A stretch of DNA of 64,000 bases, taken from NCBI GenBank assembly GCA_037447655.1, contig JBBHKE010002205.1:1-64000 (forward strand), written 5' to 3'. This DNA comes from Zygnema cylindricum. Lineage: Eukaryota; Streptophyta; Zygnematophyceae; Zygnematales; Zygnemataceae. The notes below the pieces were generated by a model. It saw only the letters and a program-made list of their open reading frames with translations, had not been told where the DNA came from and made no database searches. How positions within the stretch are numbered: position 1 is the first letter of the stretch; each line of letters starts with the position of its first letter. Shown here piece by piece: positions 1 through 11,049 of this stretch. The position numbers and the translations under genes are program-made.

Positions 1-1
1 A

Positions 2-1152
2 CCAGGCACTACATCCGAGGAGGAGAAACGAGTAAAGAAAAGGTCTGAGGAGGAGGAACGAGTAAAGAAAAGGGCTAAAAATTATCTTTGGTTAGGTGGT
101 TCGCTAGTTCGATTGTTAGCGGACAGTAGTCACAGACACGTGCCTCGCCCGACTGAACGCCTCTGGTTGTTTGAACAAATTCACTCCGAGCGGGGTCACT
201 ATGGGACCAAGCCCACTTTAAGCTTACTGTAGGCACGCTATTGGTGGTCTGGGATGCAATCTGATGTCACAGCGGTATTGCACAAGTTTGCAATATGTGA
301 TCGTCTACATCCCTCTTTTAGCAACCAGCAGACTACCCTCCAACCATTACCCATCAAGGGGTTAATTTACTGCTGGTCGTGCGATTTGACAGGCCTTTTT
401 CTGATGTCTCGGAGGGGGAAAAAGTATATAATAATCATGATTGAAAATTTTAGCAAATGGGTTGAAGTTGTAGCGTTACCACACAAAACTGCTAAACTCA
501 CCACCGTTGCTTTTAAAGAACATGTCCTTAGGAGATACCACGCTCCAGCCGAAGTCCTTATAGATCAAGGGATTGAATTCCGCGGAGAATTCCAAGAAAT
601 GCTAGATGACGCTCTCATACACCATTGTCGCACAAGCCGCGATCATCCACAGGCTGATGGATTGGCGGAACGCGCAGTTCAGACCTTCAAGCGGGCATTA
701 CGCAAGCATTGCTTGGAGAAACATATAACAGTGTGGGACGAGTCACTACGCTATATTGCCATGGGGTATCGAATGTCGGTACAGGCGAGTCTTGCTAATT
801 TTCGTCCATACTATGTCTTGTTTGGGCGTCAACACTTGTTGGGTAGGAATATCCAGAAAGCCGCAAGCTTTTCGCTTCCCTTACTATCTATAGGGTTTTT
901 ATGGAAGAACTTACTAACTGGAAGTTGCTTTTTGCCCGAGAGATGCCCATGGCTTTTGACAACCTGCAGATTGTCCAGCACAACGATACTTTGCACTTCG
1001 CCATGACACGCAGCGGCAACTACCAGCCCCAGCAGAAGCCTTACCAAGTGGGAGATTATGTATACTCACAGCGCCAATCCTTCGATACCTTGGACACAGA
1101 TGTTTCACCTCATATTCTCCGAATAATTGAAGTAGACACAATGGCATGCTAG
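2..1152 (+). pseudogene. Ty3/gypsy pol 3' fragment: zinc-binding region and integrase
   Basis: The tail of a gypsy polyprotein enters from the left edge. One frame from base 2 gives a charged linker, a zinc-binding H2C2-like segment (HSERGHYGTKP at about 172-204; the first Cys appears replaced, KFAICD) and a DDE integrase core. The three acidic positions are visible as CDLTG, IDQGIEF and DGLAERAVQ, with the typical TSRDHPQADGLAER context. A stop at 230-232 splits the frame, and near 890-905 the frame shifts to one that runs to 1152 (integrase C-terminal part with YQVGDYVYS). Integrases of this family join element cDNA to host DNA in the nucleus. The stop, the frameshift and the lost Cys make it a dead copy. 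Gag, protease and RT lie outside the window if they exist. Family confidence is high. Confidence 0.85.
20..78 (+). repeat. Two tandem copies of a 30-bp coding repeat
   Basis: Two near-identical 30-base units sit in frame with the pol fragment and encode EEEKRVKKRS / EEEERVKKRA, a highly charged linker just before the zinc-binding region. Confidence 0.7.
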
Positions 1153-1451
1153 GACTTCAAGGAGCAGATATGCGAACCTTTCAGGAGCATTCGAACAACT
1201 GTGCTCCATGCTATTTACCGGATCTCTCCCAGGACATGGACCCTATGTGTATGCCTATCAATGAGGCTACAGAATGCACGAGTTGCAACCGAGCCGACAG
1301 AGAAACATCAATGCTTCTATGCGATCATTGCAACCAAGGATTTCACATGGAGTCTTTGACTCCTCTGTTAACAGCCGTTCCGGACGGTCATTGGTTATGT
1401 CACGGCAATCGAGAGTTACCAGTCGTATTGGCCAGCTCTTCGATAGGCTAA
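1146..1451 (+). pseudogene. PHD-finger-like segment downstream of gypsy integrase
   Basis: The open segment encodes the usual tail of this element type (GLQGADMRTFQEHSNNCAPC) and then a Cys-rich finger: CTSC, CDHC, GFH, and a final W-L-C. This spacing fits a C4HC3 PHD finger, a reader of histone H3 tails. Two positions are lost: the Cys after the His is Ser (HMES), and the partner of the last Cys is missing, so this copy is probably not functional. It overlaps the end of the integrase frame and looks like its continuation after a small frameshift. Chromatin-reading domains at the C-end of gypsy integrases are known to guide integration; using this finger that way is inference. Confidence 0.6.
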
Positions 1452-1537
1452 AAAGATGGGGGGGGAATAAACTAAGCCTCCTAGCTTCCTCTCTCACCCT
1501 ACCTTTATTTTTTCTTATAATATGGTTATTTGTTGCT

Positions 1538-1665
1538 TGCTACTTATACATATTTATCTTCACTTGTTTTTTGAGATGTTCATGACTTTCTCGCTTATTT
1601 CTTTATCATTTATCTTGCAGCTGATTGTGTTGCATGTTTACCACCTCTTTTGTCACATGCATGAG
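1538..1665 (+). repeat. Direct repeat, copy 1 (partner 2884-3006)
   Basis: About 120 bases, including ACATATTTATCTTCACTTG, TCATGACTTTCTCG and GTTTACCACCTC, recur nearly identically at 2884-3006 in the same orientation, 1.35 kb downstream. The pair could be an LTR duplication or a remnant of a nested insertion. Confidence 0.75.
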
Positions 1666-1689
1666 AGCTGTCATGCCGTATCATATCGC

Positions 1690-1775
1690 CGCATTTTAAC
1701 CGCAATTTGACCGCATATAACCGCAGTTTAACCACATTTAACCGCAGTTTAACCACATTTAACCGCATTTAAATG
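1690..1775 (+). repeat. Short tandem repeat, TTAACCGCA-like unit of about 12 bp
   Basis: Seven or so imperfect units alternate between AACCGCA and AACCACA (for example AACCGCAGTTTAACCACAT). It lies within the presumed gypsy LTR or flank. Confidence 0.8.
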
Positions 1776-2883
1776 GCATAAGAACAATCCGTACAAACTA
1801 ACGCCACACTAATTTGATTTCTGGTATGTTTCGGTGGGGACAGAACCGTACATATTTTCGTTAACGTCGTGAAACCGGGGGATAGATTGGATTCTGTCCG
1901 CGAAGTCGTCAGGCGACGTGAAACCCGCGAACATTTTGAAGTCCGTACGTCTATTCGTTAGGCGCCGGAATTCACGCGAACAAGTCTGATTTTCGTATGT
2001 ACAATTAGCGAACTGAAGCGCCAACTTGGAAATATGTCAAGACCAGCGCGAATTCGAGCACGCATCTACGGACGCAGATGATGCAAACGAACGAACGATG
2101 AGGATTCAAACGGCGCACAACGACGCGATTGGTTAATTTTAAGTCGTGGACCCTTGGAGGTCTCACGCATTCACACGTGCGTAGGAAGGGTTTTTATCCT
2201 TAGGTTGTAGATTTTGTAACTCAAGGCATACGATTCTGGTCGCCTATTGGCCAGAACACAAACTAGGAGCAAATAGCTACATAGAACGCATGTATTCGTA
2301 GTAAGGTAGACTCTCAACTGTAGACTGTGTACGTAGGGAATTGTAGGTGAACTCTGTGCTCACAATTTCAAGAGCACAGGAATTCTCTCTTTTTGGAAGA
2401 TATAACCTAAACTTTTATTGTTTTCTTGTGAAATTGTTAGGATAGGTTTAGTGACTATTTTCTGGTAATTCAGCATTTTGTTGCCTAGCTCGCTCTCACC
2501 TTTATTTGTAATCTGCCTTGCAAATTAATTTACGTGGCTTAAGCCAAGGCCTAACCGGTTTCCCTTCACTTCTTCTCTCTTCATATCAAGTGGATTGCTG
2601 CTCAACTTTCTATCTCAGGCTGTTGTGAACTCTGGATTGTGATTGGACCTTTTTGGGTTTGCTTGTGTGGTTGTTTGGTGATAGTGGATTAGGATTGACT
2701 TTCTTTATTTGTTTTGTTTGTGGCTAAATCAAGTTATCTCATATTTGCCTGTGGTTTTCTACATTTTTAGTTTATGTGTTGTGATATTTAGGATATATCT
2801 TTATTTATTAAACTCCTGTAAGGAAAATAAATTGACCAAGGAGCCTAGTGATTATTTGTTGGCTTAATGTTTATTCGTTGCTT

Positions 2884-3006
2884 GGTGCTTGTACATATTT
2901 ATCTTCACTTGTTTTCTGAGATGTTCATGACTTTCTCGGTTATTTCTTTATCATTTATGTGGCAGGTGATTGTGTAACATGTTTACCACCTCCTTTGTCA
3001 CATGCA
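2884..3006 (+). repeat. Direct repeat, copy 2 (partner 1538-1665)
   Basis: Near-identical to 1538-1665. It ends a few bases before the first recognisable copia coding sequence, so the copia fragment may abut or interrupt it. Confidence 0.75.
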
Positions 3007-3014
3007 CGACACTA

Positions 3015-5811
3015 GTTAAGTGGGATCTGTGGATTTGAAAGTCTTAGTTGAAGGTAAGACATCCATAGTCACCTTCTCCAATATCATTTTTATTCTAGAT
3101 TTAAAAAAAAATCTTATCTCTAGGTCGGTCTTAGATGATAAGGGTTTTGAGACTTGTACTTAAAAAATAGTCTTTATTGCTAGCCATGAGGATGAAATAT
3201 GTTTCACAGCTAAAAAGGGTAGCCAACAAATATTTAGGCTGAATTCTATTAATGGAAAGATGGGGGTTTACTTTGCTAGGGTAAGTGACTTGGAAATTCG
3301 GCATAAAAGATTGTGCCATGTGCATCTAGATAGATTGACAGAAATGAAGAAAATGGGAGTAGTTGAGGGAATTCATTTTGGAGATAATGAGATCTTGGAT
3401 GACTGTAGTGGATGTGCTCAAGGTAAGGCCCAAAGATTACCTTTCCCAAAAACCACAACCTAAAAAGGTGAAAAGGTCATAGATCTAGTTTATACTGACA
3501 TATGGGGAATGGCCAAAGTGCCACCGGTTGGAGGGAAAAGATAAATGCTTACTATTACTGATGATTAGTCTCGATATTCCACAGCCAATTTCTTGAAAAA
3601 AAAAATGGAGGCACTTGCCTATTTTAAAGAGTATAAATCATGGAGTGAGAAGCTTCATGAGACACCTATAAAGACAGCGAGGAGTGATAATGGGGGAAAA
3701 TATACTTTTAATCAGTTAGAGGGTTATTTGAAATTGGGAAGGGTTCAACCACCAAAAGACTGTCCCAAAAAATCCGCAACAAAACGGTGCAGCCGAGAGG
3801 ATAAATCTGACACTAAGTGATAGTGCATGTAGTATGCTATCGGATAAAAAAACAAGAAAACGCTTTTGGGCAAAAGCTATGAACTGTGCTAATTACCTTA
3901 AGAATAGAGTCCTCACCTCGGCGGTGAAAGGTCAAACACTCTATGAAAGATGGACCGGAGAAAACTAGATATCTCTCACTTAAAAGTGTTCGGAAGTCAA
4001 GTTTTTAGTCTTAGTGCAAAAAAATCTGATTAGAAGCTAGATGTAAGAGAAAAGCCGGGATACATACTTAGATATGATGAAGGGTAAAGGGATATAGAGT
4101 TTATGATCTCAGGAAAGAAGATGTCTTACTAGTGAAACACTTGGTAGTTATGGATCAAGGGAAGTCAGTAGATCCCTTTAAATATACTAAACCGGTGAGA
4201 ATTAGAATTGAATCCGGAAGTGAGTTAGTTTCAGATACTTTTAACAGAAATTCGGTTCAGTCGGACATAACTAATGAAGGGAAAAATCTTACAGAGAATG
4301 ACTCTCTCATGAAGCCATAGTTTCTGGTTCAAACCAAGGAGGACGACGAGGAAAGACCAGAAATAGATTCCACGGATAGGGGAGAAAGACTGGAGATGGG
4401 CTCCACGGATAAAGGAGAAGATGAAGTCATTCGAAGAAATCCGAGATTACCCTCTATGCCGGCATCGGATTTTGAAAGAGGATGGAGAAGCAGCAAAAGT
4501 TTTCAAGAAAGAGAAGTGAATAATAAGGTAGCTAAGCTGTCACATTTTAGTGAACCCCAAATTTATTCAGAAGCAATTAATAGTCAAGAAAAGAGTAGAT
4601 GGATGAGCACCCGGAAGGATTCGTGGAGAAAGGAGAAGAAAGCAACGTGTGCAGATTGATAAAGTCTCTTTATGGACTAAAGCAGGCTCCTCGCCAATGA
4701 AACAAGAAACTGGACGAGTTTTTGACAAATTTGGCATATGTCTGAATCAGCTTGGATCATTCTATCTACCGTTTTGAAGATGAAGAAAGTATAATTTTCA
4801 TTGCAATCTACGTTGATGATTTGCTTCTTTTAAGGAAATCAATGAAGAAGATTAATGAATTGAAAAAAGATTTAAAAAGTAGATTTCAGATGAAGGATTT
4901 GGAAGAAGCAAATTATATTTTTGGAATTCAGATGGAGAGGGATAGAGAGAAGAAAATAATTAGATTAACTCAAAAAGAGGCAATCAAAAACATCCTTGAG
5001 AAATTTCAAATGGATAAGCCAAATAGTTGTACAACTTCGATGGATTTAAAGAAGGGAAATGAGGGGAGTTCAGAAGATGACTTGTGGTCTTGGATGATGA
5101 GTTAAGACCGGAGGAGAGAGAGTTTATGAAAGATATTGTGTACAAAAAGGTTGTCGGTAGCTTGATATATTTTATGAATTGTACTTATCTTGATATAGTG
5201 GCAGTTGTAAAAATATTAAATAGGAGCTTAAATGATCCTAAAAAGAAAGACACGGAAGCACCTAAGAGGGTAATGCGGTACTTGATAGGATCAACAAATT
5301 TGAGGTTGCATTTTGGGGTGGATAATATTGACATCACCACTTGGAGTGATGCCAGTTATGGGGATGCTCCGATGAGGAGGTGTATTTTTGGGTATGTGCT
5401 GTATGTTAAGAATGAGGCTCGTTGTTGGAGCAGCAAGTAACCAAAGGTTGTTGCTCATTCCACAATAGAGGCTGACTGGGTGACTACATGGCCTCTAGTT
5501 CTGCTCTAAGGGAATTAATAAGGGTGAAATCCTTGCTCCAAAAGCTTAGATTTATGAAAAGTGGTGTGTAGAGTGTCTTTTGTGATAACCAGGCTAAAAT
5601 TCCCATTGTAGCCAATCCCAAACATCATTTTAAGGCAAATCATATGGATGTCAAACTGAGCTTTGTTAGGGAAAAGGTTGAGGATAAAATTATAAAATTG
5701 GAATACAGACCAGATGGGGAAATGGTAGGTGATATGATGACAAAACTTGTCCCATTCCCAAAACTGATATTTTGCAAAAGGAAATGTGGGCTAACAAAAA
5801 AAGAAGACTAG
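3015..5811 (+). pseudogene. Ty1/copia element 1, pol remnant
   Basis: Pieces of a copia polyprotein follow each other in order with many stops and frameshifts. They are the post-protease region, GAG-pre-integrase (about 3260-3460, RHKRLCHVHLDRL ... CSGCAQGK), integrase (TDIWG near 3495, RSDNGGKYT near 3680, NGAAER in another frame near 3785), reverse transcriptase with intact YVDD at 4809-4820, and the RNase H/terminal part (TWSDASYGDAP near 5340, MMTKLVP near 5735). Gag and the protease active site are absent, so the 5' end is missing. An internal deletion near 4600-4610 joins RWM to EHPEGF and removes the N-terminal half of the RT. A polypurine tract and LTR follow. This was once a cytoplasmic replication machine and is now dead. 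Confidence 0.9.
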
Positions 5812-5824
5812 AAAATAAGGGGAG
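5812..5824 (+). other. Polypurine tract of copia element 1
   Basis: AAAATAAGGGGAG immediately precedes TGTTAAAAT, the presumed start of the 3' LTR. A nearly identical tract precedes the LTR of copia element 2, which supports both calls. Confidence 0.7.
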
Positions 5825-6660
5825 TGTTAAAATACATTTTATAGTTGCTTGTCTAAGTCTATATACTTCTTGTAGTCAGTGAGACTTAAGCAGCCAAGGT
5901 TGCCTTCAAGCAGCTGAGGAGACAAACAACAGAAAGTCCTTTGATAAAAGGATTTGTGACCTGATTCGGATTTGATTCTGGGTCCTACAAAATCATCGCT
6001 GGTCAAAGTAGTTGTCTACCTTATCTGCCAAGTCATAGAAGAGTTGTTATATACATGGGGCATGATATCTATATAAGCATTACCACGTCGATTAAATGAT
6101 TTAACGAAGCTGACAAAAGGATTTGTGACCTGATTCGGATTTGATCATGGGTCTTACAAAATCACCGTTGGTCAAAGTACTGGTCTATCTTATATGTCAA
6201 GTTGTAGAAGAATTTTTATACACATAGGGCGTGATAGTTATTTTAGCAGTACCATGGCAATTAAATCATTTAACAAAACCAACGGACAACATTGTACATA
6301 TGAATTGTTTAATTACCGGAACGCAGATATGACCCTTCAAATTAACGTGATCAGACGTTCGTCAATCCAACCGCCAACCTGGAATGAACTTTTGGCGGCT
6401 TTTGGGGAACAATGTCACGCAATGCCACGTGGCGGCATATCATTGGCCACCAAAGAATACGAGAGGAACCATGGCTCCCAAGTTGACAGGCGTCCACTAG
6501 AAGGCCATGTCGTAAAATAAGCGTACAACAGGTATATCGGCCAGTGTACCTCTTCTTGTACTGCACAGTCTCCGCATTGGTCTAAGGTTTAGTAGTAGAT
6601 AGCTATGAATAAAGTTAAGGGACTTAGTGTTTTTTATGGCGCCTCTCTCTAGGTGGCCTT
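5825..6660 (+). mobile_element. 3' LTR of copia element 1 (right end uncertain)
   Basis: The LTR starts TGTTAAAATA after the polypurine tract. It holds an internal 169-bp tandem duplication. Its distal part (about 6410-6520) resembles the distal part of the next LTR (about 8870-8965), with shared ACGTGGCG, CATTGG and GGCCATG blocks in the same order. No 5' LTR is left, so the right border is a guess from that similarity. Confidence 0.5.
5946..6281 (+). repeat. 169-bp tandem duplication inside the LTR
   Basis: Two units, 5946-6114 and 6115-6281, both start AAAAGGATTTGTGACCTGAT. They align end to end with scattered substitutions, so the duplication is not recent. Confidence 0.85.
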
Positions 6661-6889
6661 TTGTATTTGTATACGTCATCTTTGGCCAGCCATAACTTAC
6701 TGCTCAAAGAAGCAATTTCAATTTTTTTTTTTGCGTCTAACTCAAGAAAGTTGAGCCCATACAGGGGTAAGGTTGGTCAAAACTCTTGTTTGACTAGGTG
6801 GCTTTTATTTGGTATCGAAGTCAAAGGGGCAAAAACTATTATAGAGGCTTCATATAAGCAAGACACTTTGTGGGCCAATAGAGGTCACA
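6661..6889. other. Junction between copia 1 LTR and copia 2, no gene
   Basis: Sequence between the first LTR and the first readable RT codons of the second copia. I see no gene in it. Confidence 0.4.
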
Positions 6890-8302
6890 GAGTTACATAT
6901 GGCTCGGTTAGTGGCCAAAGGGTTCACTCAAAAAGAGGGAATCCAATACAAGGAAAATTTTTCCATGGTCATAAGATTTCCCTCTGTTCGTATTCTTCTT
7001 AGTCTAACAGCAGCGAAAGACATGGAGGTGCATCTACTTCTTAGTTTGGCGGCATGAAAAGACATGGAGGTGCACCAAATGGACATCAAGATAACCTTTT
7101 TGCATAGAGAGCTAGAAGAAGATATTTTTATGCAGCAGCCCGAAAGATTCATGGAGCAAGGAAAGGAGAGCAAGATATGCAGGTTGATCAAATCTCTTTA
7201 TGACCTAAAACAAGCGCCTTGGCAGTGGAAGAAGAAGCTTGATAAGTTTCTTATCGGTCATACATTCATATAAACTCATTTCACTCAATTTACACGTTTG
7301 AAGATGAGGAAGGTTTCATTTTTATTGCCATTTATGTTGATGATTTGCTTCTATTGAGTAAGTCTATGGAAAAAATCAATAAACTTAAAATGAATCTAAA
7401 AGGCAGATTTGAAATCAAGGATACAAGAGAGGCAAGATACATTTTGGGTATTCATGTGGAAAGAGACAGAGATAGGAAAGTTATTAGATTAACTCAAGAG
7501 GACGCCATTGGAAATATGCTAAAAAAGTCTCAAATGGACAAAGTTAATAGTTGTATAACTTTAATGGAAGTGAGGGGAGTTTGAAACGGGGAGTCATAAT
7601 TTTGGATAATGAAATAGGTCTTGAAGGACAAAAATTAATACAGACTATTCCTTATAGACAAGTAGTGAGCAGCTTAATTAGTTTTATCAATTGTACTCAA
7701 CCGGATTTTGTTGCAACTGTAGGAGTTATGAGTAGAAGTCTGAATGCTCCCACTAAAAGGGATTGGGAGAAGGTTAAGAGAGTCTTTAGATATCCTATAG
7801 GGACTAGGGATTTATGGTTTCATTTGGGCGGGGATAATGACATCACCAACTGGAGTGATGCGAGTTATGGGGATGCTCCTATGTGAAAATGTACTTTTGG
7901 ATATGTGTTGGTTGTGGGAGATGGGGCTTGTTGCTATAGCAGAAAACAACAAAATATTATTGCTCAATTTAACATGGAGGCTGAGTATATGGCTGCTTTG
8001 TTTGTTATAAAAGAGTTAATGTGGGTCAAGTCTTTGCTTGTTGAGCTTGGTCAGCTCAAAAGTGGTGTGCAAAAAAATCTTTTGTGATAATCAGACAGCA
8101 ATTGCCATTGTTGCCAATCGCAAACACCACTGGAAAGCCAAACACATGTATATTATACTCATTTTTGTTAGAGAGAAAGTAGAAAACAAAATCCTTAGCT
8201 TAGAGTACATAACAAATAGTGAGATGGTAGCAGACATGATGACCAAACCTGTACCTTCCCCTAAATTTATTTTCTTCACGGAGAAGTGTGATCTTAAATG
8301 AA
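6890..8302 (+). pseudogene. Ty1/copia element 2, RT-RNase H remnant
   Basis: The fragment begins inside the reverse transcriptase (ARLVAKGFTQKEGI, read from 6902) and runs through VHQMDIK, SLYDLKQAP and the YVDD box at 7333-7344. It continues to the RNase H part (NWSDASYGDAP near 7850, DNQTAIAI near 8090, MMTKPVP near 8240). Frame breaks occur near 7275, 7580, 7885 and 8085, so it is inactive. Gag, protease and integrase are missing. Sequence, polypurine tract and order match copia element 1, so both belong to one family. The two lie head to tail, compatible with nested or sequential insertion. Confidence 0.9.
6995..7078 (+). repeat. In-frame 42-bp tandem duplication in the RT
   Basis: Units 6995-7036 and 7037-7078 both encode LLSL.AA.KDMEVH. 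The second carries a TGA in frame. The duplication adds 14 codons just before the QMD motif of the RT. Confidence 0.8.
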
Positions 8303-8313
8303 AAGGTGACTAG

Positions 8314-8326
8314 AAAATAAGGGGAG
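8314..8326 (+). other. Polypurine tract of copia element 2
   Basis: AAAATAAGGGGAG followed by TGTAGAAATT, matching the tract of element 1. Confidence 0.65.
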
Positions 8327-9115
8327 TGTAGAAATTAATAATTTCTTTTAAAGTATTTTCTAGGTCTGAATAAAAGTCAGAAAAGAAGCAAAGGCGGCTT
8401 GCTTGTAACTCCTCTCTCAAGTCCTCACACCTACCGCAGTCACTAGAGATTGGAGAGGGAGTTAGAGCCATGGCTACATAGGTTGTCCAAGGAGACAAGG
8501 AATAGGGTTTTGGTAGAGTTACCAAAAAGGCTTGACGAACCTAGGATTGGATCTTGGTACATATCGTTTGTCAGAGTAGCTTGTAGGCGTTAGAGTTGTC
8601 CTATAACATAGGAATTGTGCTGAGATTTATAGGTTTCGACAACTATTTAAGGATGTAGCTTTAGAGAATATCATTTAATTGACCGGACGGACTTTTAGGA
8701 AATAGACACAGTTATACACAGCACAGATGGGGTACCGCTCGAAATAAATACACCACACATTTATTTCGACGGCTAATATTAAAAGCCAATTTTTATCGAA
8801 CGGTCTCGGTGAAAGGCGACATCGCGGAATGGGCGCTTTGGCGGTTTGCTGTCACAGCCACACCAAGTGACACGTGGCGCTATCTCATTGGCTTGCGACA
8901 TTTTCGGAGAGCACGAGAACAAGTCCGGATGTGACGGGTGTCAACTCGATGGCCATGCCGTACGATGGCCGTACAGAAAGTACTCCGTCACCAGTACCTT
9001 TTTGAATCTTGCGTTTTCGGGCTCTGTGAATCTGCAGGCTGGTTTCATGCATTGTGAGAGATCCACGTCGCCCCCTATTTGCTTTTCATTTTATGACGCG
9101 TCGCGCCGCGCGGCC
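8327..9115 (+). mobile_element. 3' LTR of copia element 2 (right end uncertain)
   Basis: It starts TGTAGAAATTAATAA after the polypurine tract. The distal 250 bases share ordered blocks with the LTR of element 1. The right border is inferred from that similarity and may lie anywhere up to the hairpin at 9134. Confidence 0.45.
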
Positions 9116-9133
9116 TTCTTCATGTATATATAT

Positions 9134-9207
9134 GTTTAGGGTTTTTTTATTATTTGTGTTTTTTTTATATAAAAAGTAACAAAAACAAATAATAAAAAAC
9201 CCTAAAC
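9134..9207. repeat. Inverted repeat with telomere-type motif
   Basis: GTTTAGGGTTTTTTTATTAT on the left pairs with ATAATAAAAAACCCTAAAC on the right. The arms are about 28 bases and the AT-rich loop about 18. A further CCCTAA follows at 9214-9219. It could be the end of a small inverted-repeat element or an interstitial telomere trace. Confidence 0.8.
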
Positions 9208-9414
9208 GTGTAAACCCTAACCATAGGTATCTTGTGAGTGGTGAACTTACGGCGCATTTCGCATAGTGAATAGCTGATTCACAAGATTTTCCACACCAAG
9301 GAAACATGTAAGATACCTAGTCTGTACAGTGATATGATTGGTGTCGTACTCTTGTAGTAGAGGGTTTAGAGAGGGGTTTAGGACTTAGACAAATTGTTAG
9401 GTAGCATTCTCTCT

Positions 9415-9880
9415 CCTTGAATGAATGAATGTGACAATGAATGTAACATAACTGTATGGGAATGTGACATATATGTAAATTTGGCATGAATGTGATGTGA
9501 CAGGAATGTCATGTGACATTAATTGGAATGTGACCTGAATATGAATGTGACGTGTATGGCAATGTGAATAGAATTTGAAAGAAACATGAATTTGAATGTT
9601 GTAATGAATGTGAATGTGACTTGAATTGGAATGTGACACGAATATGAATGTTACACGAATGTTAATGTGACATGAATGAGTTTGACATGAACATGAATGT
9701 GAAAAGAATGTGAATGTGACAAGAATGTGAATGCAACATGAATGTGAATGTGACAAGAATGTGAATGTGACAAGTGTGAATGTGACACGAATATGAATGT
9801 GACAAGCACTGCAATGTAATAAGAATGTGAATGTTACATGGATGTGAATGTACAAAAATGTGAATGTGACAAAGGGATAG
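9415..9880. repeat. Degenerate GAATGTGAC/ATGAATGTGA tandem array
   Basis: About 460 bases of imperfect units (GAATGTGAC, ATGAATGTGA) with a period near 12. The same motif flanks both sides of copia element 4 (36150-36197 and 42434-42715), next to gene B. The long minus-strand open frame here (Phe/Ser/His-rich) is a product of the repeat. Confidence 0.9.
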
Positions 9881-11049
9881 TGAAGAATGTTTAGGGGGGG
9901 GAGAGGAGAGTATTTGTTGGGAGAGTGAGGGGTAGGGGACAAGCAGATGAGGACAAAAATAGGATGAAACGGACTTAAGTATGAGGAAAAAGACAGATAG
10001 GAGACAAATGACATAAATTGGAAAGGGTAAGAATAGGAGGAGAAGGACAAAATAGGAGGGTAAAGGCGAATGGGAGGAAATTACAAGAATAGGAGAAATA
10101 ACGGTAAAAACAGGAAAAAGTTACAAAATAGAATGAAAAACACAAAAAAAAAAAATCGTAAGTTCAATGAGAGTATGCAATGAAACGCAAAAGATTGTTC
10201 ACTTCCGCCCCTTCCTCCCTCTCTCTCTCTCACTCTTCTCTCGCTTCTCTCTCTCTCTCCTCCTCTTCTTTTCCTTTCCTCTTTTTCTCCCCTTTTTCCC
10301 TCCTGTTTTTACTGGCAATTTTTCCATTTTTTTCAACCTCTCTTAAATTTTCTTAACCTTTTCTTAACTTTTATTTTTAATTTTCATTACAATATAATCC
10401 TTAATCATTTTTCCTATTCGTCATAAAAAAAAAATTCCATAGAGGTTATACTTCGGTTTTTTAGCTTCCTCTTTTGTTGTGACGCCAGACCATTGTGGGG
10501 GTAACCGCTCTTCCCCTCTTTTTTTGCCCCCTCCTCTGCCTCCTTCCCCTCCCCGTTTTCCATCCCCTCTTCCCTCCCCTCCCCCACCTGGCCTCCCCTC
10601 CCTCCCACTAGTCTGCAGTCCTCTCTTCTCCCCTCCTCTCCCCACCCCTCCTCTTTCTTCCCCTCCTCTCCTCTCCCCTCTCACATTTTGGTTAAAAAAA
10701 ATCCTCCCTTTATCTCCCATCTATTTTTTTTAATTTTCAAATGGAAAAAACTATCAATGGACTTGTTTTCTTTAAATGCTCTAAGAGATCCCGTTTTTTA
10801 ATTGTTTTTTTCTATCTTTACACATTTGAATAACTGAATATTTATTCATATTTATTATTACTTGTTCATGAATGTTTTTCAATCACAATTTGTTCATTTT
10901 TATTTAAATTCTTTATTGAACATTCTTTAATATCGTTTATGATTGTTTCAAATTATTTATCATTAATTATTAAATTTGATCATTTATTTTATTTAGTACT
11001 ATTTGTTATTATGTACTGAACATACGCTAGGTATAATTTTACAAATCTG
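9881..11049. other. Low-complexity spacer 3' of gene A
   Basis: Purine-rich to about 10150, pyrimidine-rich at 10205-10310 and 10498-10690, then AT-rich. No counterpart lies beside gene B, where the GAATGTGAC array runs directly into the duplicated block. No gene seen. Confidence 0.7.

Larger units (their letters stand above)
1452..3010. other. Gypsy 3' flank, no gene seen
   Basis: Just after the PHD-like segment a G-run (about 1457-1466) could be the polypurine tract, and the following sequence would then be 3' LTR, but no LTR partner is visible. The stretch holds two repeats listed separately and no convincing coding sequence. The short open frames at 1522-1710 and 1809-2024 have no recognisable motif. 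Confidence 0.4.

Noticed and set aside
9415-9880. CRISPR-like regular repeats
   Set aside because: Units are short and degenerate without unique spacers, and the context is eukaryotic.
9397-10050. 217-codon minus-strand open frame
   Set aside because: It follows the GAATGTGAC array; the peptide is a repeated HSHIHVTFTF pattern with no domain.
10414-10733. Overlapping Gly/Arg/Glu and Pro/Leu/Ser frames on both strands
   Set aside because: Pyrimidine-rich low-complexity DNA gives long open frames on both strands.
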